64,000 bases of DNA from positions 3,213,001-3,277,000 of the forward strand of contig NZ_CP030038.1 of the NCBI RefSeq assembly GCF_015291725.1, written 5' to 3'. Under the pieces are notes generated by a model that ran no database searches, was not told where the DNA came from, and saw nothing but the letters and a program-made list of their open reading frames with translations. The translations under genes were made by a program, and so were the position numbers. The stretch is from Bradyrhizobium sp. CCBAU 51765 (GTDB lineage: Bacteria > Pseudomonadota > Alphaproteobacteria > Rhizobiales > Xanthobacteraceae). The first letter of the stretch is position 1; every line of letters begins with the position of its first letter. Shown here piece after piece: positions 24,808 to 34,038 of this stretch.

Positions 24808-27800
24808 ATGCGTTTCACCGATATCTTCATCCGCCGGCCGGTTCTGGCGCTCGTGGTCAGCGCCCTGATCCTGGTGCTCGGCCTGCGCTCGATGTCGACG
24901 CTGTCGATCCTGCAATATCCGCGCACCCAGAACGCCATCGTCACGGTGACGACCACCTATGCGGGCGCGGATTCCGACATCATCGCGGGATTCATCACCA
25001 CGCCGCTGGAGAACGCCATCGCGCAGGCCAACGGCATCGACTACATGACGTCGACCAGCGTCACCGGCACCAGCACCATCACGATCAATCTGCGGCTGAA
25101 CTACGATTCCGGCAAGGCGATGACGGAGATCAACGCCAAGGTCAATTCGGTGCTCAATCAGTTTCCGAGCGGAACGCAGCAGCCGACGCTCACGCTCAAG
25201 GTCGGCCAGACCATCGACTCCATGTATATCGGCTTCGCCAGCGAGGTGCTGGCACCGAACCAGATCACCGACTATCTGACGCGCGTGGTGCAGCCGCGGC
25301 TCCAGGCCGTGGCCGGCGTGCAGACCGCCGAATTGCTGGGCGCGAAGAAGTTTGCGCTGCGTGCATGGTTCGATCCGGACAAGCTGGCGGCCTACGGCCT
25401 CACCGCGAGCGACGTTTCGACGGCCCTGTCCGGCAACGACTATATTTCGGGCCTCGGCTCCACCAAAGGGCGCCTGGTGCAGGTCGACCTCGCCGCCTCG
25501 ACCAACCTCCATTCGCTGGAGCAGTACCGCAACCTCGTGGTCAAGACCGTCAATGGCGCCATCATCCGCCTGCGCGACGTCGCCAATGTCACGCTCGGCA
25601 ACGACGATTACGACAGCGAAACGAAGTTCAACGGCAAGACGGCAGTCTATATCGGCATCCAGACCGCTCCGACGGCCAACCTGCTCGACGTGATCAACGG
25701 CGTGAAGGCGGTGCTGCCGGACATCAAGGCGCAGCTTCCGAACGGGCTCGTCGGCGAGGTGCTCTACGACTCCACCGATTTCGTCAATTCCTCGATCGAG
25801 GAGGTCGTGCATTCGCTGGTGGAAGCGGTGCTGATCGTGATCGTGGTGGTGTTCCTGTTCCTGGGCTCGTGGCGATCGGTCCTGATTCCGGTCATCGCGA
25901 TCCCGCTGTCGCTGATCGGAACATTCGGGCTGATGTTGCTGATGGGCTTTTCCATCAATCTGTTGACCCTGCTCGCACTCGTGCTCGCCATCGGGCTCGT
26001 GGTGGATGACGCCATCATCGTCGTGGAGAGCGTGCACCGGCTGATCGACGAAGGTGTCGCGCCGGTCGAGGCCGCGATCCAGTCCGCACGCGCGCTGGCA
26101 AGCCCGATCATCGCCATGACCGTGGTTCTGATCGCGGTCTACGTGCCCGTGGGATTCCAGGGCGGCCTCACCGGCGCGCTGTTCACCGAGTTCGCCTTCA
26201 CCCTGGCCGGCGCCGTCACGGTGTCGGCGGTGATCGCGCTGACGCTGTCGCCGATGAACTGCGCCTGGCTGCTGCGCAAGACCGAGCGCGATGCGACCAA
26301 TTGGGAAGCGCGCCTGGTGCGCGCGATCGACCACGTGCTGGAGCGGCTCTCGAGCGCCTATCGTCGCCGGCTCGAGGCCGTTTTCCGCATGAAGCCGGTC
26401 GTGGCCGTGTTCGCGCTGCTGCTGCTTGCCGCGATCCCGTGGCTCTATGCGACCTCGACCAGCGAGCTTGCGCCGGACGAGGATCAGGGCGTCGTGCTCT
26501 CGCTGACATACTCGGCTCCGTCCGCAACGCTCCAGCAGCGGCAGTTCTATGGCCGGCAGCTCTACGAGCTCGTGGCCGAGCGCCCCGAGACGGCGACCGT
26601 GTTCCAGATCGACACCTCGACCCAGGTGATCAGCGGCTGGGTGCTGAAGCCCTGGGAGCAGCGCGTGCTGACCACGAAGACGCTCCAGCCGGAGTTCCAG
26701 AGCCTACTCAACACCATCGCCGGCACGCGCTCGGTCGCGTTCCAGCCCTCGCCGCTGCCGGGCAGCAACGGGCTTCCGATCCAGTTCGCGATCGGCACGA
26801 CCGGCTCGTTCAACGAGCTCGACACCGTCTCGCGGAATTTCATGGCAGAGGCGCTCAAGACCGGCCAGTTCATCTTCCTCGATACGGATCTGAAGGTCGA
26901 CAGGCCGCAGACCATGGTCGTGTTCGACCGTGACAAGGCCGGCGCCCTCGGCTTGAAGATGAGCGACCTCGGCGGTGCGCTCGCCACCATGCTGGGCGGC
27001 AACTATCTCGATTATTTCAGCCTTGACGGCCGGTCCTACAAGGTTATTCCCCAGGCGGTGCAGAACCAGCGACTGACCAGCGACCAGTTGCTCGGCTACT
27101 ACATCCGCGTCGGCGACAACTCCATGGTGCCGCTGTCGACGGTGGCTCATCTCGAGAAGAAGACCGTTCCCCAGTCGCGCAACCACTTCCAGCAGATCAA
27201 TGCGGCGACGATCTCGGGTGTCGCGATGCCCGGTGTCTCCATGGGCAGCGCGCTGGCGACCTTGAAGGGTCTCGCGAAGACGTTGCCGGTCGGCTACACG
27301 GTGGATTTCGGCGGTGCCTCGCGGCAGCTCGAGCAGGAGTCGGGCGGCTTCGTCACGACGTTCGCGTTCGCCGTCATCATCATCTTCCTGGCGCTCGCCG
27401 CGCTGTTCAACAGCTTCCTCGATCCCATCGTCATCCTGGTGTCGGTGCCGATGTCGCTGGCCGGCGCCCTGATCTTCATCAGCCTCGGCATCGGCGGCGC
27501 GAGCCTCAACATCTACACCCAGGTCGGGCTGCTCACCCTGATGGGCCTCGTCAGCAAGCACGGCATCCTGATGGTCGAGGTGGCCAACGAACTGCGCCTC
27601 GAGGGCAAGGCGGCGACGGAGGCGATCATCGAGGCCGCGGCGATCCGGCTGCGGCCGATCCTGATGACGACCGCGGCGATGGTGCTCGGCGTCGTTCCGC
27701 TGATCACCGCGAGCGGAGCGGGCGCGGTGTCGCGCTACAACATGGGCCTCGTGATCGCGACGGGACTGTCGATCGGCACGCTGTTCACGCTGTTCGTGGT

Positions 27801-27870
27801 GCCGGTCGCTTACGCCCTGATCGCGCGGCCAGCGGCGGCTCCGGCTGCCGCCGAGACAGTGCCGGCATAG
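24808..27870 (+). CDS. RND efflux transporter, HAE1-type, MexK/TriC-like
   Basis: A 1020-aa inner-membrane pump of usual length. TM1 starts at FIRRPVLALVVSALILVLG. The proton-relay residues are in TM4, LVVDDAIIVVES, at about residues 400-401. Two large periplasmic loops (about 40-330 and 560-860) hold the porter domains. The second half repeats the topology, with GLVSKHGILMVEVANELRLEGK near the end. It extrudes drugs or other hydrophobic compounds in exchange for protons. It is the third gene of the operon, 35 bp after the adaptor. Substrate range is not readable from sequence. Confidence 0.95.
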   Translation: MRFTDIFIRRPVLALVVSALILVLGLRSMSTLSILQYPRTQNAIVTVTTTYAGADSDIIAGFITTPLENAIAQANGIDYMTSTSVTGTSTITINLRLNYDSGKAMTEINAKVNSVLNQFPSGTQQPTLTLKVGQTIDSMYIGFASEVLAPNQITDYLTRVVQPRLQAVAGVQTAELLGAKKFALRAWFDPDKLAAYGLTASDVSTALSGNDYISGLGSTKGRLVQVDLAASTNLHSLEQYRNLVVKTVNGAIIRLRDVANVTLGNDDYDSETKFNGKTAVYIGIQTAPTANLLDVINGVKAVLPDIKAQLPNGLVGEVLYDSTDFVNSSIEEVVHSLVEAVLIVIVVVFLFLGSWRSVLIPVIAIPLSLIGTFGLMLLMGFSINLLTLLALVLAIGLVVDDAIIVVESVHRLIDEGVAPVEAAIQSARALASPIIAMTVVLIAVYVPVGFQGGLTGALFTEFAFTLAGAVTVSAVIALTLSPMNCAWLLRKTERDATNWEARLVRAIDHVLERLSSAYRRRLEAVFRMKPVVAVFALLLLAAIPWLYATSTSELAPDEDQGVVLSLTYSAPSATLQQRQFYGRQLYELVAERPETATVFQIDTSTQVISGWVLKPWEQRVLTTKTLQPEFQSLLNTIAGTRSVAFQPSPLPGSNGLPIQFAIGTTGSFNELDTVSRNFMAEALKTGQFIFLDTDLKVDRPQTMVVFDRDKAGALGLKMSDLGGALATMLGGNYLDYFSLDGRSYKVIPQAVQNQRLTSDQLLGYYIRVGDNSMVPLSTVAHLEKKTVPQSRNHFQQINAATISGVAMPGVSMGSALATLKGLAKTLPVGYTVDFGGASRQLEQESGGFVTTFAFAVIIIFLALAALFNSFLDPIVILVSVPMSLAGALIFISLGIGGASLNIYTQVGLLTLMGLVSKHGILMVEVANELRLEGKAATEAIIEAAAIRLRPILMTTAAMVLGVVPLITASGAGAVSRYNMGLVIATGLSIGTLFTLFVVPVAYALIARPAAAPAAAETVPA

Positions 27871-27881
27871 CCCAAAAAGTT

Positions 27882-27911
27882 GCGCCCAGCCATTGGGGGA
27901 TGGCTGGGCGC
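27882..27911 (-). terminator. Strong hairpin terminator between RND and BTLCP genes
   Basis: GCGCCCAGCCAT (27882-27893) and ATGGCTGGGCGC (27900-27911) pair perfectly around a 6-base loop. Read on the minus strand the stem is followed by AACTTTTT, so it best serves the BTLCP gene. It may also end the RND operon, without a T-run. Confidence 0.75.
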
Positions 27912-27978
27912 GCGCGAACCGGTCTGGGACGGGGAGGGGTGGGGATGTGACCGGGCCGCGTAACTCGTTGTCTCGTTT

Positions 27979-28605
27979 CTACTGATCCTTCGCGCTGGCG
28001 GTGGAGACCGCCGGCTTGGTATCGCCCAGCGAGACCCAGACGTTGGGATCGCTCTGCGACTGGCGCTTGACGAAGCGGTAGCCGGTCTCCGTCCAGGCGA
28101 CGACGTTCTCGTTTTGATTGTCGAGAACGAACTCGCCCTTGTCGGTCTTCACCGTCAGCACCGCGTGGCCTTCGCCCTTCTTGTCGCGCACGACGGTGAT
28201 CAGCAGGGCCTGGCGCGGCCATCCGGCGTCGATCAGCATCTTGCGCTTCAACAGCACGTAGTCTTCACAGTCGCCGTAGCCGTCTGATGGCAGCGACCAC
28301 TTCTCGATCACGCCCCAGTGCTCCTGGTCGGTCAAAGGCTTGACGGTCTCGTTGACCCAGCGATTGACCTTGACGAGGTCGCGCCATGCGGCTTGCGACA
28401 TCACGATGTCGCGCGGCTGCATCGGTGCGCCCTGGCACTGGGCGGCATTGTCCGCGCAGAACTCGACCCAGCCGATCGGCGCACGCGTGGTGTCGCCGAG
28501 GCTCGCGTAGAGCAGACGGCTTTCGCCGGCCTGCGCCGTCGCGCTGATCCCGAAGAGCATGGCGGCCAGCGCCAGCCTCTTCCCCTGTCCCCTGAAGTCA
28601 AACAT
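27979..28605 (-). CDS. Transglutaminase-like cysteine peptidase (BTLCP, C93 family)
   Basis: A 208-aa exported protein: signal peptide to about residue 26 (ALAAMLFGISATAQA), then the bacterial transglutaminase-like domain. The catalytic triad is C113 (GDCEDYVLLKR), H147 (GEGHAVL) and D162 (FVLDNQ). Relatives such as LapG are periplasmic proteases regulated by c-di-GMP through LapD. No LapD or large adhesin gene is in the window; a double PilZ gene lies just upstream on the same strand. A strong terminator is downstream. The target protein is unknown. Confidence 0.9.
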   Translation of the reverse strand: MFDFRGQGKRLALAAMLFGISATAQAGESRLLYASLGDTTRAPIGWVEFCADNAAQCQGAPMQPRDIVMSQAAWRDLVKVNRWVNETVKPLTDQEHWGVIEKWSLPSDGYGDCEDYVLLKRKMLIDAGWPRQALLITVVRDKKGEGHAVLTVKTDKGEFVLDNQNENVVAWTETGYRFVKRQSQSDPNVWVSLGDTKPAVSTASAKDQ

Positions 28606-28935
28606 TGCGGTCCCCGTTTCTTGTTGGGACCACGTTTCGCACGGAGCTTTTGAGTTGCCGCTAAGTCAACCAAGTCAAGTCGAGACGAATGCAAGTAAAA
28701 AGCGCGGCGAATTCGATCTATACTTGAATCGAATTCGAATAAAATTCGATATGACTGCAATCGATTCAAATTTTACCGATTAACGCGGAAACGCTGGCAG
28801 AAGCGGCATTCGCGCCCGATCGCGACCGACGCGTTAACCGCAAGGCGGCCGTCGCGGGACGTGAAAAAGGCGGCGTCCGCATCCCGGAGGCCGCCTTCCA
28901 GATTGGAAATAATGAGGTTTTCGCGTCCGCGCGCT
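28606..28935. other. 330-bp A/T-rich intergenic region with TCGAAT/ATTCGA cluster
   Basis: It lies upstream of the BTLCP gene and downstream of the PilZ gene. Bases 28708-28780 are unusually A/T-rich and contain repeated ATTCGA/TCGAAT words. They also contain an exact inverted repeat, TTGAATCGA (28724-28732) and TCGATTCAA (28761-28769). It is probably a promoter or regulator-binding region for the BTLCP gene; no gene is seen. Confidence 0.45.
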
Positions 28936-29547
28936 TTACCGCGCGGTAACGCTCTCTTCGAGTGTCTCGATCGGCTGCTCGTGCAGGAACTCCAGCGCGA
29001 AGCCGTCTTCGATGTTTCGGACCACGCGGCCCTGGACCCGGCCGAGCAGAACCGTCGATTTCAGCGGCGGGCGGTTCTCCGCGGCGATCGCGGCCCCCGA
29101 CAGCGAGAGGTCGATGATGCGGCACGTCATCTTGGTGCCGTCCTCGAGCGTCAGCACCGCGATGGGGTTGCGCGGCACGATACGGTCGTGGCGGCGGTCC
29201 TCCGGCAGGTTGAGGATGTCGCGATTGGCGAGCCAGGTCAGCTGCGCCGCGAGCTTGTCGCGCTTCCTCGGCGTCGCGCCGATCGTCATGGCGAAGCCGT
29301 TGTCGATGATGCGGGTGATCTTGCCCTCGACGCGGCCGATATGGTCGAGATAGGCGACCACGCGGTCGCCGACATTGCCGATGCCGGGCGCGAGCAAAGC
29401 GAGGCCGCCCGGCGACATGTTGATCACCTGGCAGGGGAATTCCCGGCGGTCCGGCAGCATGTAACGGCCGAGCAGGTGCACCTTCACCCGCTGGAAACGC
29501 CGACGTTCCTCGGCGGCCGGAAGAAATTTTTTGTTCGCCAACGCCAT
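28936..29547 (-). CDS. Double PilZ-domain protein
   Basis: A 203-aa cytoplasmic protein with two PilZ domains. The first (about residues 13-95) begins ERRRFQRVKV and has a weaker second motif, NMSPGG. The second (about 118-190) has RHDRIVPRN and DLSLSGAAI, matching the RxxxR and (D/N)xSxxG c-di-GMP motifs. It could sense c-di-GMP and act on motility, surface polysaccharide or protein partners. A GTG two codons upstream (29553) is an alternative start. The BTLCP gene downstream makes a joint c-di-GMP role attractive but unproven. Confidence 0.88.
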   Translation of the reverse strand: MALANKKFLPAAEERRRFQRVKVHLLGRYMLPDRREFPCQVINMSPGGLALLAPGIGNVGDRVVAYLDHIGRVEGKITRIIDNGFAMTIGATPRKRDKLAAQLTWLANRDILNLPEDRRHDRIVPRNPIAVLTLEDGTKMTCRIIDLSLSGAAIAAENRPPLKSTVLLGRVQGRVVRNIEDGFALEFLHEQPIETLEESVTAR

Positions 29548-29615
29548 TTTCACAACCCGACCCCCCGCCTGGCGGAGTCCGGCACGACCCTAAGGTGCAT
29601 AGGGTTAATGTCGCG

Positions 29616-30797
29616 TTAGGATTGGGCGCGGCGGCAACGGACAGACACAATGCGTTCGAAAAGCCACATCAGGGGCGGGCACGCCAGCACCGCCAGTGCG
29701 CCGAGGTCGAGCGCGACCGCCGCGGTCCCGGCCGATTTGGCGAGCCGACCCGCCACCGCTGGCCCCAGCATCATCGCCGCATAGAAGAAGGTATAGAACA
29801 CGCCCATCCCGATCGCCCTGGTGTCCGGGGCGAGCACGCGGGCGGCGAGGCTCATGATCGGCCCGGCCGGATGGCCTCCGATGAGGCCGATCAGGACCAG
29901 GATGGTGATCACCGCGTCCGATCGCGGCAGCCAGGCCAGCAGTCCCGCCACGATGAGGCTGGCCCCGATCGCCAATATAAAGGGTCGCTTGAAGCGGTCG
30001 GCGAGATAGCCGCCTGATGGCACCGAGATCACCGACAGCCACATCACGAGGCTGATCGCCGAGCCCGCCGCGGCGATGCTCCAGCCGCGCTCGGCCAATA
30101 GCGTCGGGCCGAACGAGAAGATCATGGCGAAGCCGACATTGTAGAGGCCCCAGATGAGCCCTGCGACGATCACCGCCAGCAGCGCCAGCGGATCGAGCCG
30201 GCCTGAGCCGGCAGCGCCGGCGCCTGCTCCCGGCGGCGGCTGGTAGAACGTGATCAGCAGGATGCCGATCGCGGTCAGTGCGCCCACGGACAGGAACACG
30301 GCGCCCGCGCCAAGGCCGGTGCCGATCGCCGGCAGCACCAGCAGCGAGATCGCGACGCCGGCCGGCCAGGAATTGACGAAGATCGCCATCGCGGTCGCGA
30401 TCTCCTTTCCGGCGAACCAGTCGGCGGCCATCTTGGTGAGCTGCACCGTCAGCAGCACGCCGCCGGCGCCGGCGGCGAGGCGGCCCGCCATCTGCACGCT
30501 CCAGACGTCTGTGACGGCCATGACGAGGCTGCCCGCCGTCATCAGCAGCAGCGCGGCAATCGTCGTCGGCTTGTCGCCGAGGGTCCGGCCGATGGCGCCG
30601 CCCGGCAGCGCAAGCACCACGCCCGGCGCGAAATAGAGCCCGATCAGGATGCCGATATCGGCGATGCCGACGCCGAAGGTCTGTTGCAGCAGCGGCGCGA
30701 CCGCCGCAACACTCTGGAACTGGAACGCGATGGTGAGGCGCACGACAAACAGGATCGCAAGAATGCCCCAGCGATTGCGCAATGCCTCATCTCCCAA
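29616..30797 (-). CDS. MFS transporter (CynX/NarK-like layout)
   Basis: A 393-aa carrier with twelve hydrophobic helices. The N-terminal half has GVVLALPGGAIGRTLGDKPTT in the loop between helices 2 and 3, the equivalent of the MFS motif A. The second half repeats it as PSGGYLADRFKRPFI. The helix-4 region is MAGRLAAGAGGVLLTVQLTKM. It sits 62 bp downstream of another MFS gene on the same strand, and both may be cotranscribed. Substrate unknown. Confidence 0.85.
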   Translation of the reverse strand: MGDEALRNRWGILAILFVVRLTIAFQFQSVAAVAPLLQQTFGVGIADIGILIGLYFAPGVVLALPGGAIGRTLGDKPTTIAALLLMTAGSLVMAVTDVWSVQMAGRLAAGAGGVLLTVQLTKMAADWFAGKEIATAMAIFVNSWPAGVAISLLVLPAIGTGLGAGAVFLSVGALTAIGILLITFYQPPPGAGAGAAGSGRLDPLALLAVIVAGLIWGLYNVGFAMIFSFGPTLLAERGWSIAAAGSAISLVMWLSVISVPSGGYLADRFKRPFILAIGASLIVAGLLAWLPRSDAVITILVLIGLIGGHPAGPIMSLAARVLAPDTRAIGMGVFYTFFYAAMMLGPAVAGRLAKSAGTAAVALDLGALAVLACPPLMWLFERIVSVRCRRAQS

Positions 30798-30859
30798 AGG
30801 TCTCGAGCGTGCGGTGGGGAGACGCCGGAGTCAATCGGCTGTGTCGTAACGCTGCGCCC

Positions 30860-32101
30860 TCATGCCCCCTTCGCCGCGCGCTGATACAGCAGAGCCAGCA
30901 GCGCCAGCAGCACGGCGGCCGACAGGCCGAGCGACCAGTGGATGCCGATCGCCGCGCCTGATACCCCGACCGTGATGCCGCTGAAGGCCCGCATGCCGAG
31001 CCCTGCCATGTTGTAGAGGCCGACGACCCGGCCGCGGATGTCGTGCGGCGCGCTCAATTGTACCAGCGCCTGCGCCATGGTGTTGAAAGAGAGCTCGAAG
31101 AAGCCTGCGAAGAACAGTAGCGCGATCGCGACCGGATAGACCGGCACCAGGGCGAAGCCGAGCAGCGCCACGCTCCACAGCATCGCAAGCGCGATCGCGA
31201 TGCGCGGCGTCCCCTTGAGGCGCCCCCAGGATTCCAGCGCGATTGCTGCGAGCACTGCGCCGGCCGCATCGGCCGCGAGCAGCACACTGTAGGAGACGCC
31301 GGGATCGCCATGTCCGAGATCGCCGGCAAAGCCCGGCATCTGGGCGTGATAGGCGTTGCCGATCATGAAGGAGGTGAGGCCGGCAAGCCAAGTCATGGCC
31401 GACAGCACCGGCTGGGGGCCGATGGCGCGGATGGTCAGCACGATGTCGGCGAATCCGCGGACCGCGAAGCGCCGCACGGCCGTGGCCTTGTCGCGCGCCG
31501 GCGCCCAGAACAGCCAGAGCAGCATCGGCAGATAGAACAGCGTGTTGAAGATGATGCCGTGCGAGGTCCCGAGCGTCAGCATGATCACGCCGCCGACCGC
31601 CGGCCCAACGAGGATACCGAGATAGCGCGCCATCGCGTTGAGCCGCACTGCGCTCGGCAGGTCGGCGGGGCCGACGAGGTCGTAGAGCAGGAGCTGGTTC
31701 GGGGTTTGCCAAAGGACACCGGCGCAGCCATGGATCACCAGGAGCAGCATCGCGTGCCACATCTGGATCGTGTCGGTGAGGAAGAAGAAGCCCCATCCGG
31801 CGGAGGCGATGATGAACAGCAGCATGCCGCACTGGATGATGCGGCGCGGGTCGAACCGGTCGGCCAGCCCGCCGACCGCGACCGAGAACAAGAGGAACGG
31901 CAGCCAGTGCGACAGCACGGCGAATCCCCCCAGCGTCGGCGAATGGAATTTCTGGAACACCACCCAATAGCTGATCACATGCTCGATATTGTCCGCCATC
32001 ATCGCCAGCACGTAGGCGGTGAACTGGAGCCGGTAGGGCGCGGACTTCATCGCCGCAAACGATCCGGATGCGGCCACGGGATTTCGGGGGAGGGGATTCA
32101 A
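30860..32101 (-). CDS. MFS transporter, EntS-like (MFS_3)
   Basis: A 413-aa carrier with about twelve helices. VAVGGLADRFDPRRIIQ between helices 2 and 3 is motif A. The layout, with WQTPNQLLLYDLVGPADLPSAVRLNAMARYLGILVGPAVGG in helices 4-5, is that of the enterobactin-exporter-like branch. That branch exports siderophores or other small molecules, but no biosynthetic cluster is nearby. The start, preceded by an unrelated open frame, is taken at the ATG giving MNPLPRN; an inner Met at residue 18 is possible. Confidence 0.85.
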   Translation of the reverse strand: MNPLPRNPVAASGSFAAMKSAPYRLQFTAYVLAMMADNIEHVISYWVVFQKFHSPTLGGFAVLSHWLPFLLFSVAVGGLADRFDPRRIIQCGMLLFIIASAGWGFFFLTDTIQMWHAMLLLVIHGCAGVLWQTPNQLLLYDLVGPADLPSAVRLNAMARYLGILVGPAVGGVIMLTLGTSHGIIFNTLFYLPMLLWLFWAPARDKATAVRRFAVRGFADIVLTIRAIGPQPVLSAMTWLAGLTSFMIGNAYHAQMPGFAGDLGHGDPGVSYSVLLAADAAGAVLAAIALESWGRLKGTPRIAIALAMLWSVALLGFALVPVYPVAIALLFFAGFFELSFNTMAQALVQLSAPHDIRGRVVGLYNMAGLGMRAFSGITVGVSGAAIGIHWSLGLSAAVLLALLALLYQRAAKGA

Positions 32102-32283
32102 GCGAGCACCTGGGCGGGACTGCTCGGGCCTTACACGTTCGCTGGCGACGGCTCAAGACTTTGCACGTCGACAAGACCAGCCATGCCTTGCATGGCAGCC
32201 GTGACTTCGTCGCGCTATCGACCGTGCTCCGGCGCCGAAAATCGCGACGGGCGGACGAGCGGCGCCCCGAACTCGATCTCTCC

Positions 32284-32691
32284 TCACGTCTTGCGGCGGG
32301 TCCAGCTGATCTGGGGCTCGTCGGCCCATGCAGTCCCAAGATTAAGCATCGTGATCCAGGTCTCGGCCAGCTTGCCGCCTTCGATACGGTAGCTTTGCAT
32401 GCCGGCGCGGCTGCGCTTCTCGCCGGTCGTGGGATCGGGCCAAACGAATGCAAATCGGAACCACGCGCGGTCAGTCGAGAAAGAATGGTCATACACGACG
32501 ACGCGGATTCCGGGCCGGTCTTGGTGCACCGTGTGCAATTCCGCAGCATACTCGTCTCGCGTGACGGTCCGGTCGCCTCTCTCGTCGTGACGGATGTAAT
32601 GCGATCCCACACAGTCCGGGATGAGGTCAAATCGTCCCTCATGCCAAACCCGTTCCCAGCGATCGAAGAGTGCGCGTATGTTCTCGGTCAT
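32284..32691 (-). CDS. SnoaL-like / NTF2-fold protein (135 aa)
   Basis: A compact 135-aa protein with the SnoaL/NTF2 pattern: N-terminal helices (IRALFDRWERVWHEGRFDLIPDCVGSHYIRHD), then VTRDEYAAELHTVHQDRPGIRVVVYDHSF and beta strands AWFRFAFVWPDPTTG and YRIEGGKLAETWITML. Such proteins are small enzymes or ligand binders acting in the cytoplasm. ATG 32691 has GAGGAAC immediately upstream. It is a single gene, divergent from the zinc alcohol dehydrogenase. Its specific reaction is unknown. Confidence 0.8.
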   Translation of the reverse strand: MTENIRALFDRWERVWHEGRFDLIPDCVGSHYIRHDERGDRTVTRDEYAAELHTVHQDRPGIRVVVYDHSFSTDRAWFRFAFVWPDPTTGEKRSRAGMQSYRIEGGKLAETWITMLNLGTAWADEPQISWTRRKT

Positions 32692-32883
32692 GGGTTCCTC
32701 GACATGGAATCGCTGTGGCACTGCTTGCGTCGTTGCAAATATCTTGCCGAAGTGCGGGCGCCTGCAGCGCAACGAGGGTGCGCCGGTCACATAGGCCACT
32801 TCCGCCTTCGCTGGCTGAGCTATGATAGCTTCGCGATACGCCCGCACCACAAATCACAACAAGCGGGCATCGAGGAAACAGCC

Positions 32884-34035
32884 ATGGAATCCATCCGCGT
32901 CTGCACCCACGCCGGTCCCGGCTCGGAGCCCATCATCAAGACCGTGCCGTGGCCGAAGGTCGGCAAGAGGGCTGCGCTGATCAAGGTCGGTGCCTGCGGG
33001 GTCTGCGGCACCGATCTGCACATCCTCAAAGGACATTGGCCGAAGCCGCTGCCCTGGCCGTTCACGCTGGGACACGAGCTCGGCGGCGTCATCGTCGAAT
33101 GCGGCGAGGAGTTCACCGAGGATTTCATGAGCAAGCCGCTTCAGGCCGGCTCGAAGGTGATGATCCCGCCGCTGATGCCCTGCGGCCGCTGCTACTACTG
33201 CATTCACTATCCGCAGACCGCGAACAAGTGCCTGACGCCGGTCTATTACGGCCGCTATCTCGGCTTCGACAAGGCGCCGCACCTGTGGGGCGGCTGGGCC
33301 GAATATGTCTATGTCGATCTCGACATGCTGCCGGGCACCAAGATCTACAAGCTGCCCGACGACATGTCCCTGCGACTCGGCGCACTGTCCGAGCCGCTGA
33401 CCTCCTGCATCCGCGCCTTCAATCGTGCGACGCGCGCCGGCGGCTTCAGCTGGGGCGACACGGTGGTGATCCAGGGCTCGGGCCCGATCGGCATTCTGGC
33501 GGTCGCGGCCGCCAGGGAGATGGGAGCAGGGCGCGTCGTCTGCGTCGGCGCGCCGGAGGAGCCGCGGCTCAAGCTCGCGCGCGAATTCGGCGCGGAAGCC
33601 ACGGTGAACATCGAGGACCTCAAGTCGCCGCAGGAGCGCATCGCGCGCGTACGGGAGATCGTCGGCGGCTTCGGCGCCGATCTCGTGATGGACTGCTCGG
33701 GCCATCCGACCGCCGGTCCCGAAGGCATCGAGATGCTGCGCGACGGCGGCACCTATGTCGAGATGGGCCAGTTCACCGACGCCGGCTCGATCGACACCTC
33801 CTGGCACCGCATCTGCACCAAGGATCTCAACGTGCTCGGATCCTGGGGCTTCACCGGCAACGACCTGCCGCTCGGCGTCGACATGCTCTACCGCACGGCG
33901 AAGAAGTATCCCTGGCTGAAGATGCAGACGATCTATCCGTTCACCGAAGAAGGCGTCGCGCAGGCGGTGAAGGATGCGATGGCAATGAAGACGGTGAAGT
34001 CGACCATCGTGCCGTGGCCGGAGCTGGTGGAATAG
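32884..34035 (+). CDS. Zinc-dependent alcohol dehydrogenase (MDR superfamily)
   Basis: A 383-aa NAD(P)-dependent dehydrogenase. Catalytic zinc ligands C41, H64 and E65 are visible (GVCGTDLH and LGHEL). Structural zinc cysteines are C100, C103, C106 and C116, the last spaced further than usual because of a short insertion. The Rossmann fold is at about residues 195-320, with VVIQGSGPIGIL. ATG 32884 follows GAGGAA; the upstream open frame is unrelated. It is followed three bases later by a DUF5680 gene, so the two are cotranscribed. The substrate is not predictable. Confidence 0.9.
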   Translation: MESIRVCTHAGPGSEPIIKTVPWPKVGKRAALIKVGACGVCGTDLHILKGHWPKPLPWPFTLGHELGGVIVECGEEFTEDFMSKPLQAGSKVMIPPLMPCGRCYYCIHYPQTANKCLTPVYYGRYLGFDKAPHLWGGWAEYVYVDLDMLPGTKIYKLPDDMSLRLGALSEPLTSCIRAFNRATRAGGFSWGDTVVIQGSGPIGILAVAAAREMGAGRVVCVGAPEEPRLKLAREFGAEATVNIEDLKSPQERIARVREIVGGFGADLVMDCSGHPTAGPEGIEMLRDGGTYVEMGQFTDAGSIDTSWHRICTKDLNVLGSWGFTGNDLPLGVDMLYRTAKKYPWLKMQTIYPFTEEGVAQAVKDAMAMKTVKSTIVPWPELVE

Positions 34036-34038
34036 ACA

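Noticed and set aside
24766..26334. Long minus-strand frame opposite the RND pump
   Set aside because: Rich in His, Arg and Gln, with no domain; the plus strand encodes a full RND transporter.
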